NCBI GenBank assembly: GCA_949502235.1
Contig: CATBDC010000006.1
Span: 1 to 64,000 of the forward strand
Reading direction: 5' to 3'
Source of the DNA: an uncultured Lachnospiraceae bacterium
Lineage (GTDB): Bacteria > Bacillota > Clostridia > Lachnospirales > Lachnospiraceae
Length of the DNA: 64,000 bases
In this document: positions 52,360 through 60,506 of the stretch, piece after piece
Position numbering within the stretch: the first letter of the stretch is position 1
Layout: the number at the start of each line of letters is the position of its first letter
Program-made: the position numbers and the translations under genes
Notes under the pieces: model-generated
What the model saw: the letters and a program-made list of their open reading frames with translations, nothing else
What the model was told of the DNA's origin: nothing
Database searches by the model: none

Positions 52360-52520
52360 AAAAACTGCTGAAGATTTTATTTAAGATTATTTGTGTCACA
52401 TTTAGCATACTGTTTACGATTTATATGCTGAATCTGGACATGAAGCTCGTGGGCTTTATTTACACCTGGCTCAATAAGTTCCACGATAAAAAGGATTCCT
52501 TAAGGGATATACAATTCTGA
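52356..52520 (+). CDS. 54-residue single-pass membrane protein in the activase operon
   Basis: A short reading frame whose ATG overlaps the activase stop (ATGA, 52356-52359) and whose TGA overlaps the next start (TGATG, 52518-52522), so it is coupled on both sides. It begins MKKLLKILFKIICVTFSILF, continues through one hydrophobic helix to about residue 26, and ends with an amphipathic charged tail (YTWLNKFHDKKDSLRDIQF). No family is recognised. The exact packing and good codons argue for a real gene. It could anchor the cytoplasmic complex at the membrane. Confidence 0.72.
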   Translation: MKKLLKILFKIICVTFSILFTIYMLNLDMKLVGFIYTWLNKFHDKKDSLRDIQF

Positions 52521-53248
52521 TGAGGCTGTATGATTCAGTCATTGCAGATACAAAGGAGCAGCTAAGCATGCTTACTCCCAGAGCCTGGGCCTACGATGAA
52601 AGCAGGGCATGGCCGGATGCGGGGGTAAGCGAGCTGGTGCTTATGCGGGACGCCGCCTACGAGCTGGGAGGCAGCGGCTGTCCCGCTGTAAATTTTACCT
52701 GTGTGACAACAGAGGATATTCTGACGGAAAATCAGGTGGTTCTGTACGGCCCGGATCTTAGAGAATTAAAGAAGGATGCCCCCTATGCAAGGATTGCCAT
52801 TCTTAAAACAACCCAGTTAGGGGAGGATGATGAGGAGGCATATAAGGCTGTCCGGGATATAGAATTTGTCAAATACCATGTATTTCCGAAGGGTTATATG
52901 TTCCGCATTTCTTCCGGAGATTTCCGGGAACAGGTGCGGGTGAGTAAAAGCGCACTTCGAAGAGGAATCTCTTTCAGGAACGTGGGCTTTGATTTTATAC
53001 GGCAGTATCTGAAAAATCCGAACGTTCTTAAGGTAAAGCTTATTTTTGTCACGGATCCTAAGGCTCCTTACCAGATGCTTACGGCTGACGCGAAAAAGGC
53101 ATCAGATATTACCAGGACGCTGACACATATTCTGGACGGGATGCCGACAGATTGCAGCAGCTGTAACCTAAAGCCCATATGCGATGAGGTGGAGGGGATG
53201 CGCAAACTGCATTTCGAAAGAAACGGAAGAGGTATGGGGACAGGGTAG
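52520..53248 (+). CDS. Acetyl-CoA synthase/CdhC middle-domain-like protein with CxxC motif
   Basis: 242-residue protein that aligns by eye with the central domain of acetyl-CoA synthase (CdhC): the ELGGSGCPAVNF segment, VVLYGPDLREL (compare the VIGPDID block), KGYMFRISSGDFREQVRVSK (compare the HxxQRDxxWxRISKEA block), FRNVGFDFIRQYLKN and VKLIFVTDPKAP. It ends with a cysteine cluster, DCSSCNLKPICDEVEG (about residues 213-228), comparable to the first A-cluster cysteines, but the C-terminal GCGCFE-type nickel-site region of real acetyl-CoA synthase is missing. Together with a CooC-like ATPase this suggests a nickel or iron-sulfur partner of the HgdB-like pair. The last codons are read from a repeat. 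Similarity moderate, function unknown. Confidence 0.65.
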   Translation: MRLYDSVIADTKEQLSMLTPRAWAYDESRAWPDAGVSELVLMRDAAYELGGSGCPAVNFTCVTTEDILTENQVVLYGPDLRELKKDAPYARIAILKTTQLGEDDEEAYKAVRDIEFVKYHVFPKGYMFRISSGDFREQVRVSKSALRRGISFRNVGFDFIRQYLKNPNVLKVKLIFVTDPKAPYQMLTADAKKASDITRTLTHILDGMPTDCSSCNLKPICDEVEGMRKLHFERNGRGMGTG

Positions 53249-53326
53249 ATCCCAATCGGGGACGGAGTAAAATGAATTTTACTCCGTCCCCGATTGGGAT
53301 CTACCCTGTCCCTGTCTCTGTCCCCG
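53236..53326. repeat. GGGGACRGGGT repeat, copy 3, with 37-bp perfect inverted repeat
   Basis: Arms 53237-53273 and 53276-53312 are perfectly complementary over 37 bases with a two-base loop. The unit contains GGGACAGGGTAG, GGGGACGGAGTAAAAT and their complements. It provides the stop codon of the CdhC-like gene and lies between convergent genes, so it can form a very strong bidirectional hairpin. Confidence 0.88.
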
Positions 53327-53330
53327 AAGC

Positions 53331-54206
53331 TTATGCCAGCTTTAAATCTAAAAATTTAACTGTGGCCTCGAGAAGCCTTGCTGTTACGGGGCTGTTTTCA
53401 TCCCGGTCGAAATCGTGCATATTATGGGACACAACAAATCTCTGTGCCCGGTATCTGCCGCACAGCTCCAGAAATTCGGAATAGGGCACATCTGTATCTC
53501 CGGTGCTGTGTGCGCAGAAAAGGGGACAGGGCAGCTTTTCGCAGGTGCGTAAGGTATAATCAAGATAGAAAAACTTCTGCCGCCCCGCATAGATAAGGTC
53601 CACCCAGCACCCTTGCTGCCTTGCATATACATAGACGCTGTAGTGGGTATCCAGATCGCCGTCTGCGTGGATGCCGGAGGGGGTATTTCTAAGAGCTGTA
53701 TCGCCTACGGCGGGAAGTGTGTTGTAATATTTGCTGGGCGTCATAAACCATCCATCGCATAGGAAGCCGTATCCATAATAGGATAGAATACCGGAGGGAG
53801 CCTCCTTGCATTTACCGCTGGCTGCGGCAAGCAGGCACAGGTATGCCCCGGCGGAGCGCCCCCACAGAAAGTAAGGGACTTTTCCTTCCGTATCTTCTGT
53901 CCTGATATCTTCTATATAAAAGGAAGTATTTTCCAAATAATGATTGACAGAGGCACATACATCCTCAAGGATAAGATCCAGCCTTGCAGATGGAGCAAGG
54001 GGATAATCGAAGGCGATAATCCGATAGCCGGCCTTTGTCAGAGTTTCTTTGTGAAGGGCAGGCAAATCTGTCCTTATGCCGTATAATAGTCCGCCTCCGT
54101 GGAAATATAAAATACAGGCTTTTAAAGTTATGTCTGGATCATAGTATACGGTGGCGTTCTTTTCATAGATTTCACTAGTAATATGTATTTGTTTTTCGCA
54201 AAGCAT
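53331..54206 (-). CDS. Alpha/beta hydrolase, esterase/lipase family
   Basis: Serine hydrolase of the hormone-sensitive-lipase-like group. The oxyanion-hole motif is LYFHGGGLLYG (about residues 32-42), the nucleophile is in WGRSAGAYLCLLAA (Ser about 116), and the acid and base are probably Asp in HSTGDTDVPYSE and His in SHNMHDFDRDEN near the C-terminus. Length 291 is normal, with no signal peptide, so it is cytoplasmic. AAGGAGGG precedes the ATG. It is convergent with the CdhC-like gene, and no partner gene indicates its substrate. Confidence 0.87.
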   Translation of the reverse strand: MLCEKQIHITSEIYEKNATVYYDPDITLKACILYFHGGGLLYGIRTDLPALHKETLTKAGYRIIAFDYPLAPSARLDLILEDVCASVNHYLENTSFYIEDIRTEDTEGKVPYFLWGRSAGAYLCLLAAASGKCKEAPSGILSYYGYGFLCDGWFMTPSKYYNTLPAVGDTALRNTPSGIHADGDLDTHYSVYVYARQQGCWVDLIYAGRQKFFYLDYTLRTCEKLPCPLFCAHSTGDTDVPYSEFLELCGRYRAQRFVVSHNMHDFDRDENSPVTARLLEATVKFLDLKLA

Positions 54207-54381
54207 GGGATACCCTCCTTGTACAATATTTAAAATGTGGTTGAAAGCTATAATGCATTTTGAAATATATTGTCTAAAATTTAACAGAAAAAAACTGCGT
54301 TAAATAGATTTCAAACAATATCAGTATACCACAAATACAGGTGGAATCAATAGAGAAAATGTCCCAGACAGTACTACAGAA

Positions 54382-54411
54382 TAGACAAAATATAGGGTGC
54401 GAATTTGTCTA
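54382..54411. promoter_or_regulatory. Candidate operator upstream of allE
   Basis: Inverted repeat TAGACAAA (54382-54389) and TTTGTCTA (54404-54411), half-sites 22 bases centre to centre, placed ten bases upstream of the -35 box. A further TTGTCTAAAAT half-site lies at 54270-54280. The regulator is unknown. The motif was not seen upstream of the allantoinase operon. Confidence 0.45.
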
Positions 54412-54420
54412 AAATGTCAA

Positions 54421-54449
54421 TTGAAAATTTTAACAAAAGTTGGCATAAT
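54421..54449 (+). promoter_or_regulatory. Sigma-A-type promoter of the allantoin operon
   Basis: -35 TTGAAA (54421-54426) and -10 CATAAT (54444-54449) with a 17-base spacer, about 75 bases before the allE start. The remainder of the 54207-54527 gap is AT-rich and holds no gene. Confidence 0.65.
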
Positions 54450-54527
54450 ATAAATATAAAAACTGGTTGATCACAGTAACATTATCATTCATTTTTTAAC
54501 AATCTTAAGAAAGAGAGGATTTTTGCA

Positions 54528-55322
54528 ATGAGCTATTTAAACAATCAAATCGGATACCGCGATGATTTACTTTCCACCCGTTCTGTCATCAAGAAAGAGA
54601 ACTGGGTTCTTCTTGAGCCAGACGGACTTGTAAAGAACGCCATTCCAGGTTACGTAAACTGTGACGTAACAATCCTTGGTTCCCCGGCTATGGGAGCATC
54701 CTTTGCAGATTATCTTGTGACCGCGCATGCAGGCGGAAAGAAGGATGGCATCGGAGGAGACGGCATTGAGACATTCCTTTATGTAATCGAAGGTGAGGTT
54801 ACAGTGAAGAATGCTGATGAAGAGGCAGCCCTTACACAGGGCGGATATATCTACTCTCCGGAGGATAAGCCGGTTTCCTTTGAAAATAAAGGAGAAAAGG
54901 ATACGAAGATTTACCTTTACAGACGCAGGTATGAGAAGGTAGAAGGCTTAAGCGCCCACACAGTTGTCGGCAATGCAAATGAGTTAGAGTGGCTGTCCTA
55001 CGAGGGAATGGAAAACTGCTATATTCAGAATTTCCTTCCTACAGATGATTTTGGATTTGACATGAACATGCATATTCTGAAATTCCACATTGGCGCTTCC
55101 CATGGTTACATTGAGACACATGTACAGGAGCACGGAATGTTATTCTTATCTGGCAAGGCAATGTACAGACTGGATAATGAGTGGGTGCCTGTAAAGAAGG
55201 GCGACTATGTATTCATGGATGCATACTGCCCCCAGGCATGCTACGCAGTAGGTGACGAGGGACGTGAGGAGGTTACGACTTACATCTACTCCAAAGACTG
55301 TAACAGAGATGTTGCATTATAG
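54528..55322 (+). CDS. allE: (S)-ureidoglycine aminohydrolase
   Basis: Manganese cupin that converts ureidoglycine to ureidoglycolate and ammonia. It opens with SYLNNQIGYRDDLLSTRSVI as in YlbA/AllE proteins. Two cupin domains are seen: the first with GDGIETFLYVIEGEVTVKNA (about residues 82-101), the second with EHGMLFLSGKAMYRLDNEW, including His in ETHVQEHGM (about 196-204) as metal ligands. Length 264 equals AllE. It is first in the operon after a clear promoter, with AGAGAGGA as ribosome site. Confidence 0.92.
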   Translation: MSYLNNQIGYRDDLLSTRSVIKKENWVLLEPDGLVKNAIPGYVNCDVTILGSPAMGASFADYLVTAHAGGKKDGIGGDGIETFLYVIEGEVTVKNADEEAALTQGGYIYSPEDKPVSFENKGEKDTKIYLYRRRYEKVEGLSAHTVVGNANELEWLSYEGMENCYIQNFLPTDDFGFDMNMHILKFHIGASHGYIETHVQEHGMLFLSGKAMYRLDNEWVPVKKGDYVFMDAYCPQACYAVGDEGREEVTTYIYSKDCNRDVAL

Positions 55323-55382
55323 TCATTGTAATAAGAACTGCCGCAAAGGAGCGGGAAATAATAAAAGGATGGTGGGGACACA

Positions 55383-56435
55383 ATGAAACTTTCAAGAGAC
55401 GAATTAAAGGGTTTAATGAAAAATAAAATGATGCAGGCAGGTTTAAGAGAGGATCATGCTGAGCAGACAGCAGAGATTCTTACCTGGTCACATGAGAGAG
55501 GATATGCTTCACACGGTGCAGTACGTGTGGAATACTACAGTGAAAGAATTGCCAAAGGCGGTATCACGCATGAGCCGAATATTACATGGACACAGACAGG
55601 CCCATGCTCAGGCATCATGGACGGAGACAACGGCATCGGCTACTGGGTAGCTACAAAGGCTACAGAGAAGGCCATCGAGATGGCAAAGGAGAATGGCGTT
55701 GCAGTTGTAGGTATGGCAAACATTTCTCACACAGGCTCTATTGGATATTATACAGAAATGTGTGCAAAGGAAGGACTTGCTGCCATCACCTTCTGTCAGT
55801 CTGACCCAATGGCAGTGCCATACGGCGGAACAGAGCCGTATTATGGAACAAATCCAATCTCATTTGCAGCGCCTACAGCGGACGACCGTATGGTTGTATT
55901 TGACATGGCTACGACCGTTCAGGCTTGGGGAAAAATTCTTGACAAACGTTCCCAGGGAGCGGAAATCCCGTCCGACTGGGCAGTAGATGAAAACGGAGAG
56001 GCTGTTACGGATCCTCATAAGGTAAATGCTCTTACACCTATTGCAGGCGCTAAAGGATATGGACTTATGATGATGGTAGACGTATTCTCGGGCGTACTTC
56101 TCGGCGTTCCGTTCGGAAAGCATGTAAGCTCTATGTATCATGACTGCTCAAAGGGACGTGAGCTTGGACAGATGATTATTGTTATGGATCCGGAGAGATT
56201 CTGCGGCGCCGAGCAGTTCAAGAAGAATATGTCCCAGACTTGTGACGAGCTTGGGGCCATGAAGGCGGCTCCGGGATACGGTAAGGTATATTATCCGGGT
56301 GAAAGAGCTGTCATGAGAAGAGATAAGGCATATGCATCCGGCGGAATTGAAGTTGTTGACGAGCTGGTAGAATACCTTAAGGGCGATGCAGTCCACTTTG
56401 ACAGATATGACCATAAAAACAGATTCGCAGACTAA
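55383..56435 (+). CDS. allD: Ureidoglycolate dehydrogenase (AllD-like)
   Basis: NAD-dependent dehydrogenase of the malate/ureidoglycolate family that oxidises ureidoglycolate to oxalurate. Family features are ERGYASHGAVRVEYYSERI (about residues 38-56, catalytic His), IMDGDNGIGYWVATKATEKA and NISHTGSIGYYTEMCAKEG (about 118-136), then GTNPISFAAPT and AKGYGLMMMVDVFSGVL. Length 350 fits AllD. The neighbours allE and allF-G fix its place in the pathway; by family alone it could also be an L-lactate, malate or sulfolactate dehydrogenase. Confidence 0.9.
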   Translation: MKLSRDELKGLMKNKMMQAGLREDHAEQTAEILTWSHERGYASHGAVRVEYYSERIAKGGITHEPNITWTQTGPCSGIMDGDNGIGYWVATKATEKAIEMAKENGVAVVGMANISHTGSIGYYTEMCAKEGLAAITFCQSDPMAVPYGGTEPYYGTNPISFAAPTADDRMVVFDMATTVQAWGKILDKRSQGAEIPSDWAVDENGEAVTDPHKVNALTPIAGAKGYGLMMMVDVFSGVLLGVPFGKHVSSMYHDCSKGRELGQMIIVMDPERFCGAEQFKKNMSQTCDELGAMKAAPGYGKVYYPGERAVMRRDKAYASGGIEVVDELVEYLKGDAVHFDRYDHKNRFAD

Positions 56436-56464
56436 ATACCTGTAAATTAAGAAAGGAAAAAAAC

Positions 56465-59400
56465 ATGTTAAAAACAGTTGTAAAAAAAGGAAGTTATCAG
56501 GATTCCGTAGTGCTTATGCTTCTTACCAATGAGATTTCTTCAGTAGAAGGAGTAAACAAGATTCAGGTCATGATGGCTACTCCTGCAAATAAGGATATTT
56601 TTAAGACAAGCGGACTTGATACAGAGGAGCTGATGGCAGCTACGGCAAACGACATGGTAGTTGTAGCAGACATTGAAGAGGACGGCGTGCTGGATGTAGT
56701 TCTTGCGAAGGTAGAGGAATTTTTAAAGAAGCAGTCTACGGCAGCAGAAGGGAAGAAAGGCGCTGAGAGTGTAAAATCATGGGATAAAGCGCTTAAGAAA
56801 GCTCCGGAAGCAAACCTTGCAGTTATTTCTATCCCGGGAGCATATGCGGCCCTTGAGGCTGACCGCGCTCTTGACGAGGGACTGAATGTATTTATGTTCT
56901 CTGACAATGTAACCGTTGAAGATGAGAAGGCATTAAAGGAGAAAGCACACGCAAAAGGACTGGCAGTTATGGGTCCTGACTGCGGTACAGGCATTATCCA
57001 GGGCGTTCCGATTGCATTTACCAACAAGGTTACAAAAGGTTCTATCGGTATTATCGGCGCGTCAGGAACCGGTATTCAGGAGCTTACAACTATTATTGAC
57101 AGATTAGGCGAGGGCGTTACAAATGCCATCGGTATCGGCGGACGCGACTTAAATGCAAAGATCGGCGGAATCACCATGATGGATATGATTGACGTCATGG
57201 AGGATGACGATACGGTTAAGGTGCTCGTGATTGTTTCCAAGCCGCCGGCAAAGGAAGTACGGGATATGATCTCCGCAAGGCTTTCTAACTTCAGCAAGCC
57301 GGTTGTTACCTTATTCGTGGGCGAGAAGCCGGAATACCATGAGGAAAACTTCTATCACTGCTATACATTAGACGAGGCTGCACGCAAGGCAGTAAGCCTT
57401 GTAAGAGGCACAGAGGTTCCGGAAGCTTCCATTGATATTGACGAGTCCAAGTTCTACAAGGCAGAGGACGGCAAGACTATCAAGGCTTACTATTCAGGCG
57501 GAACTCTTGCAAATGAGGCTGCCATGCTGATTAAGGACGCCATGAACTGCAAAGTTCCTCCGGAGGATATTGAAGGCTACATGCTGCAGTTAGACGGTAA
57601 CATTGTTGTTGACCTTGGCGACGACGCTTATACACAGGGCAAGCCTCATCCGATGATTGATCCTGCAAAGCGTATCGAGTGTATGCAGGAGGCAGTAGAT
57701 GATCCGACTACAGGAGCAGTTCTCCTGGACATTATGCTTGGCTACGGCTCACACGCAGATATGGCGGGAGCGCTTCTCCCATCGATTGTTGCCCTTAAGG
57801 AAAAGGCAGAGGCACAGGGAAGAAAGGTATTCTTTGTCGCTACAGTCTGCGGTACAAGAAGCGATTACCAGGGCTATGACGAAGCAGTAAATAAATTAAA
57901 AGACGCAGGCGTTATTGTATGTGAGAACAACAAGCTTGCATGCCGCACCGCAATCCGCGCAATCGGCAGGGACTTTGATGAGCCGGCAAAGGAGATTCGG
58001 GCAAAAGAGGTTGCAGAGGTAGAGAAACATGCACCTTCCGACAAGCTCCGCGCACTGCTTTCAGAGAAACCGAATATCATCAATATCGGCCTTAAGAGCT
58101 TTGCAGAGGTTGTAGAACAGTTCGGATGCGAGGTGGTACAGTATGACTGGCAGCCGCCTGCAGGAGGAAATGTTGAGCTGATTAAGACACTGAACTTCTT
58201 AAGAAATTATGAGGGAATCGACCAGCTGAACCGCGAGGTTATTGAGAAGGTTGTAGCAAGCCAGCCGGTACTTAAGGACAACGTACGCGCAAAGGAAGTG
58301 ATTCCGGAGTTTGCAGAGAACGGCGGAAAGGTGATTCTTCACGCAGGTCCTCCGGTAGCTTATGAGAATATGCCTGACCCGATGCAGGGCTCCTGCGTAG
58401 GCGCAGTGATGTTCGAGGAGTGGGCTTCTACAGAGGAAGAGGCAAGAAAGATGTTAGAGGGCGGAGAGATTAAGTTCATTCCGTGCCACCACTGCAATGC
58501 AGTAGGACCTATGGGCGGCATCACATCCCCGAACATGGCGGTATTCGTAGTAGAGAACGAGACAGGCGGCAATAAGGCGTACTGCACCATGAATGAGGGT
58601 ATCGGAAAGGTTCTCCGTTTCGGCGCATATGACGAAGAGGTTGTAAACCGCTTACGCTGGATGAGAGACGTGCTGGGTCCCACACTTGGAAGGGCGCTGC
58701 GCTCTATGGAAAATGGTCTTGCTATCAATCCGCTTATTGCAAAGGCAGTTGCCATGGGAGATGAATTCCATCAGAGAAATATTGCGGCATCCCTTGCGTT
58801 CTTAAAGGAGGTTGCACCGATTATTACAGCGATGGATATGGATGAAAAGGACCGCTATGATGTGATCAAGTTCCTGGCGGATACAGACCAGTTCTTCTTA
58901 AATATCATGATGGCTACAGGCAAGGCTGTGATGGATGATGCGAGAAAGGGAACAGACGGAACAATCGTTACTGCTATGTGCCGCAACGGCTACGAGTTCG
59001 GTATCCGTATCGCAGGTATGGGAGACGAGTGGTTTACAGGCCCGGTAAATACACCGCAGGGACTCTACTTCACAGGCTATGATGCCGAGGACGCATGCCC
59101 GGATATGGGAGACAGCGCTATCACAGAGACCTTTGGTGTAGGCGGTATGGCCATGATTGCAGCTCCGGCTGTTACAAGGTTCGTAGGAGCAGGCGGCTAT
59201 GAGGATGCCCTGCGCACCAGCAACGAGATGACAGAGATCTGTATCGACAGGAATCCGAACTTTACGGTTCCTACCTGGAACTTCCAGGGAATCTGTCTTG
59301 GTATTGACGCAAGGCTTGTTGTAGAAAAAGGAATTACCCCGGTAATTAACACGGGTATTGCAAATAAGGTAGCCGGAAGAGGCCAGATTGGCGCAGGTAC

Positions 59401-59473
59401 TGTACATCCGCCGATTGAATGCTTTGAGAAGGCTGTAAGGGCTTACGCTAAGAAGCTTGGCTTCGAGTCTTAA
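56465..59473 (+). CDS. Fused AllF-AllG (FdrA-YlbE) oxamate carbamoyltransferase subunits
   Basis: One 1002-residue protein covering two proteins that are separate in Escherichia coli. Residues 1 to about 520 are FdrA/AllF, with CoA-ligase-like nucleotide folds: TVVKKGSYQDSVVLMLLTNE, GPDCGTGIIQGVPIAFTNKV, IIGASGTGIQELTTIIDRLG and VCGTRSDYQGYDEAVNKLKD. Residues from about 530 are YlbE/AllG (KPNIINIGLKSFAEVVEQFG, then FIPCHHCNAVGPMGGITSPN and GQIGAGTVHPPIECFEKAVR). No stop or frame change separates them. AllFGH is known as oxamic transcarbamylase: oxalurate plus phosphate gives oxamate plus carbamoyl phosphate. The third component, AllH, is at 35791. AAAGGA precedes the ATG. Confidence 0.9.
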   Translation: MLKTVVKKGSYQDSVVLMLLTNEISSVEGVNKIQVMMATPANKDIFKTSGLDTEELMAATANDMVVVADIEEDGVLDVVLAKVEEFLKKQSTAAEGKKGAESVKSWDKALKKAPEANLAVISIPGAYAALEADRALDEGLNVFMFSDNVTVEDEKALKEKAHAKGLAVMGPDCGTGIIQGVPIAFTNKVTKGSIGIIGASGTGIQELTTIIDRLGEGVTNAIGIGGRDLNAKIGGITMMDMIDVMEDDDTVKVLVIVSKPPAKEVRDMISARLSNFSKPVVTLFVGEKPEYHEENFYHCYTLDEAARKAVSLVRGTEVPEASIDIDESKFYKAEDGKTIKAYYSGGTLANEAAMLIKDAMNCKVPPEDIEGYMLQLDGNIVVDLGDDAYTQGKPHPMIDPAKRIECMQEAVDDPTTGAVLLDIMLGYGSHADMAGALLPSIVALKEKAEAQGRKVFFVATVCGTRSDYQGYDEAVNKLKDAGVIVCENNKLACRTAIRAIGRDFDEPAKEIRAKEVAEVEKHAPSDKLRALLSEKPNIINIGLKSFAEVVEQFGCEVVQYDWQPPAGGNVELIKTLNFLRNYEGIDQLNREVIEKVVASQPVLKDNVRAKEVIPEFAENGGKVILHAGPPVAYENMPDPMQGSCVGAVMFEEWASTEEEARKMLEGGEIKFIPCHHCNAVGPMGGITSPNMAVFVVENETGGNKAYCTMNEGIGKVLRFGAYDEEVVNRLRWMRDVLGPTLGRALRSMENGLAINPLIAKAVAMGDEFHQRNIAASLAFLKEVAPIITAMDMDEKDRYDVIKFLADTDQFFLNIMMATGKAVMDDARKGTDGTIVTAMCRNGYEFGIRIAGMGDEWFTGPVNTPQGLYFTGYDAEDACPDMGDSAITETFGVGGMAMIAAPAVTRFVGAGGYEDALRTSNEMTEICIDRNPNFTVPTWNFQGICLGIDARLVVEKGITPVINTGIANKVAGRGQIGAGTVHPPIECFEKAVRAYAKKLGFES

Positions 59474-59495
59474 AAGCAGAAATAGGAGATTATAT

Positions 59496-60434
59496 ATGGA
59501 AAAGAAAAAGGTAGTCATTGCTCTGGGCGGAAACGCCCTGGGCAAGGATATTGAAGAGCAGAAGGAAGCAGTTGCAAAGACAGCAAAGGTGATTGTAGAT
59601 CTTGCAGAGCAGGGACTTGACATTATCGTTACACACGGAAACGGCCCTCAGGTAGGCATGATCCAGAACGCAATGGATAACCTGATTGTGATGCAGCAGA
59701 ATTACAAGCAGGTGCCGCTTCCCACAAGCGTAGCCATGAGCCAGGGGTACATAGGCATTGACCTGCAGAACGCCATCAAATATGAGCTGTTAAGCCGTAA
59801 CATTGATGGAAAAGTATCTACCATCCTGTCACAGGTAGAGGTAGATAAGGATGATCCGGCTTTCGAGAATCCCACAAAGCCAATCGGAAGATTCCTTACT
59901 AAGGAAGAGGCAGATGAGAACGAGAGAAACGGCATCCGCTGTATGGAAGACGCAGGCAGAGGCTACCGTATCGTAGTAGCGTCCCCGATGCCAAAGAGAA
60001 TCCGGGAGCTCCAGACCATTAAGACCCTGATAGACGCGGGCCACATCGTAATCACCTGCGGAGGAGGCGGAATTCCGGTAGTCAGCGACGAAGAAGGCCG
60101 TCTCGTAGGCGTAAACGCAGTGATCGACAAGGATAACGCCAGCAGCCTTCTGGCATCCCAGCTGGGCGCAGATCATTTAGTGATTCTGACAGCAGTAGAA
60201 AAGGTTGCCATCAACTGGGGCAAAGAAAATCAGGAGTGGCTTTCTGACCTCACCGTAGAACAGGCAAAAGAATATATCGCACAGGAGCAGTTTGCGAAAG
60301 GCTCCATGCTTCCGAAAGTAGAAGCAGCTATCCGCTTCGCCGAGTCTGGGGAAGGCCGCCACGCCCTCATCACCCTCCTCGACAAAGCAGCCGCCGGAAT
60401 CGCAGGCGAAACCGGCACCGTAATACATTCATAA
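59496..60434 (+). CDS. allK: Carbamate kinase
   Basis: Uses carbamoyl phosphate and ADP to make ATP, CO2 and ammonia, the energy-yielding end of allantoin fermentation. It opens with VVIALGGNALGKDIEEQKEA and contains ITHGNGPQVGMIQNAMDNL-type sequence (about residues 44-63), TCGGGGIPVV (about 187-196), VDAVIDKD-like GVNAVIDKDNASSLLASQLG and FAKGSMLPKVEAAIRFAESG. Length 312 is normal. The ATG at 59496 follows TAGGAGA; an upstream in-frame ATG at 59457 lies inside allF-G. Position after the fused transcarbamylase gives the AllK assignment over an arginine-deiminase ArcC. Confidence 0.93.
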   Translation: MEKKKVVIALGGNALGKDIEEQKEAVAKTAKVIVDLAEQGLDIIVTHGNGPQVGMIQNAMDNLIVMQQNYKQVPLPTSVAMSQGYIGIDLQNAIKYELLSRNIDGKVSTILSQVEVDKDDPAFENPTKPIGRFLTKEEADENERNGIRCMEDAGRGYRIVVASPMPKRIRELQTIKTLIDAGHIVITCGGGGIPVVSDEEGRLVGVNAVIDKDNASSLLASQLGADHLVILTAVEKVAINWGKENQEWLSDLTVEQAKEYIAQEQFAKGSMLPKVEAAIRFAESGEGRHALITLLDKAAAGIAGETGTVIHS

Positions 60435-60444
60435 GTCATGTGGG

Positions 60445-60470
60445 GCTGCCGGACTAAAAATTCTGGCAGC
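60445..60470 (+). terminator. Hairpin after allK, weak terminator or processing site
   Basis: GCTGCCGGA (60445-60453) pairs with TCTGGCAGC (60462-60470) with one G-T pair and an eight-base loop. No T-run follows, so read-through into the transporter gene is likely. Confidence 0.5.
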
Positions 60471-60506
60471 TTCATGAAAGAATAAATATGCAATAAATAA
60501 TTTTGA

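Noticed and set aside
52520..53248. A functional acetyl-CoA synthase or CO dehydrogenase
   Set aside because: At 242 residues it lacks the C-terminal nickel-site region, and no CO dehydrogenase gene is in the window; only the middle-domain likeness is supported.
58898..59623. A 241-codon minus-strand reading frame
   Set aside because: It is antisense to the strongly conserved AllG part and the start of allK; the translation is Cys/Ser/His-rich without family motifs.
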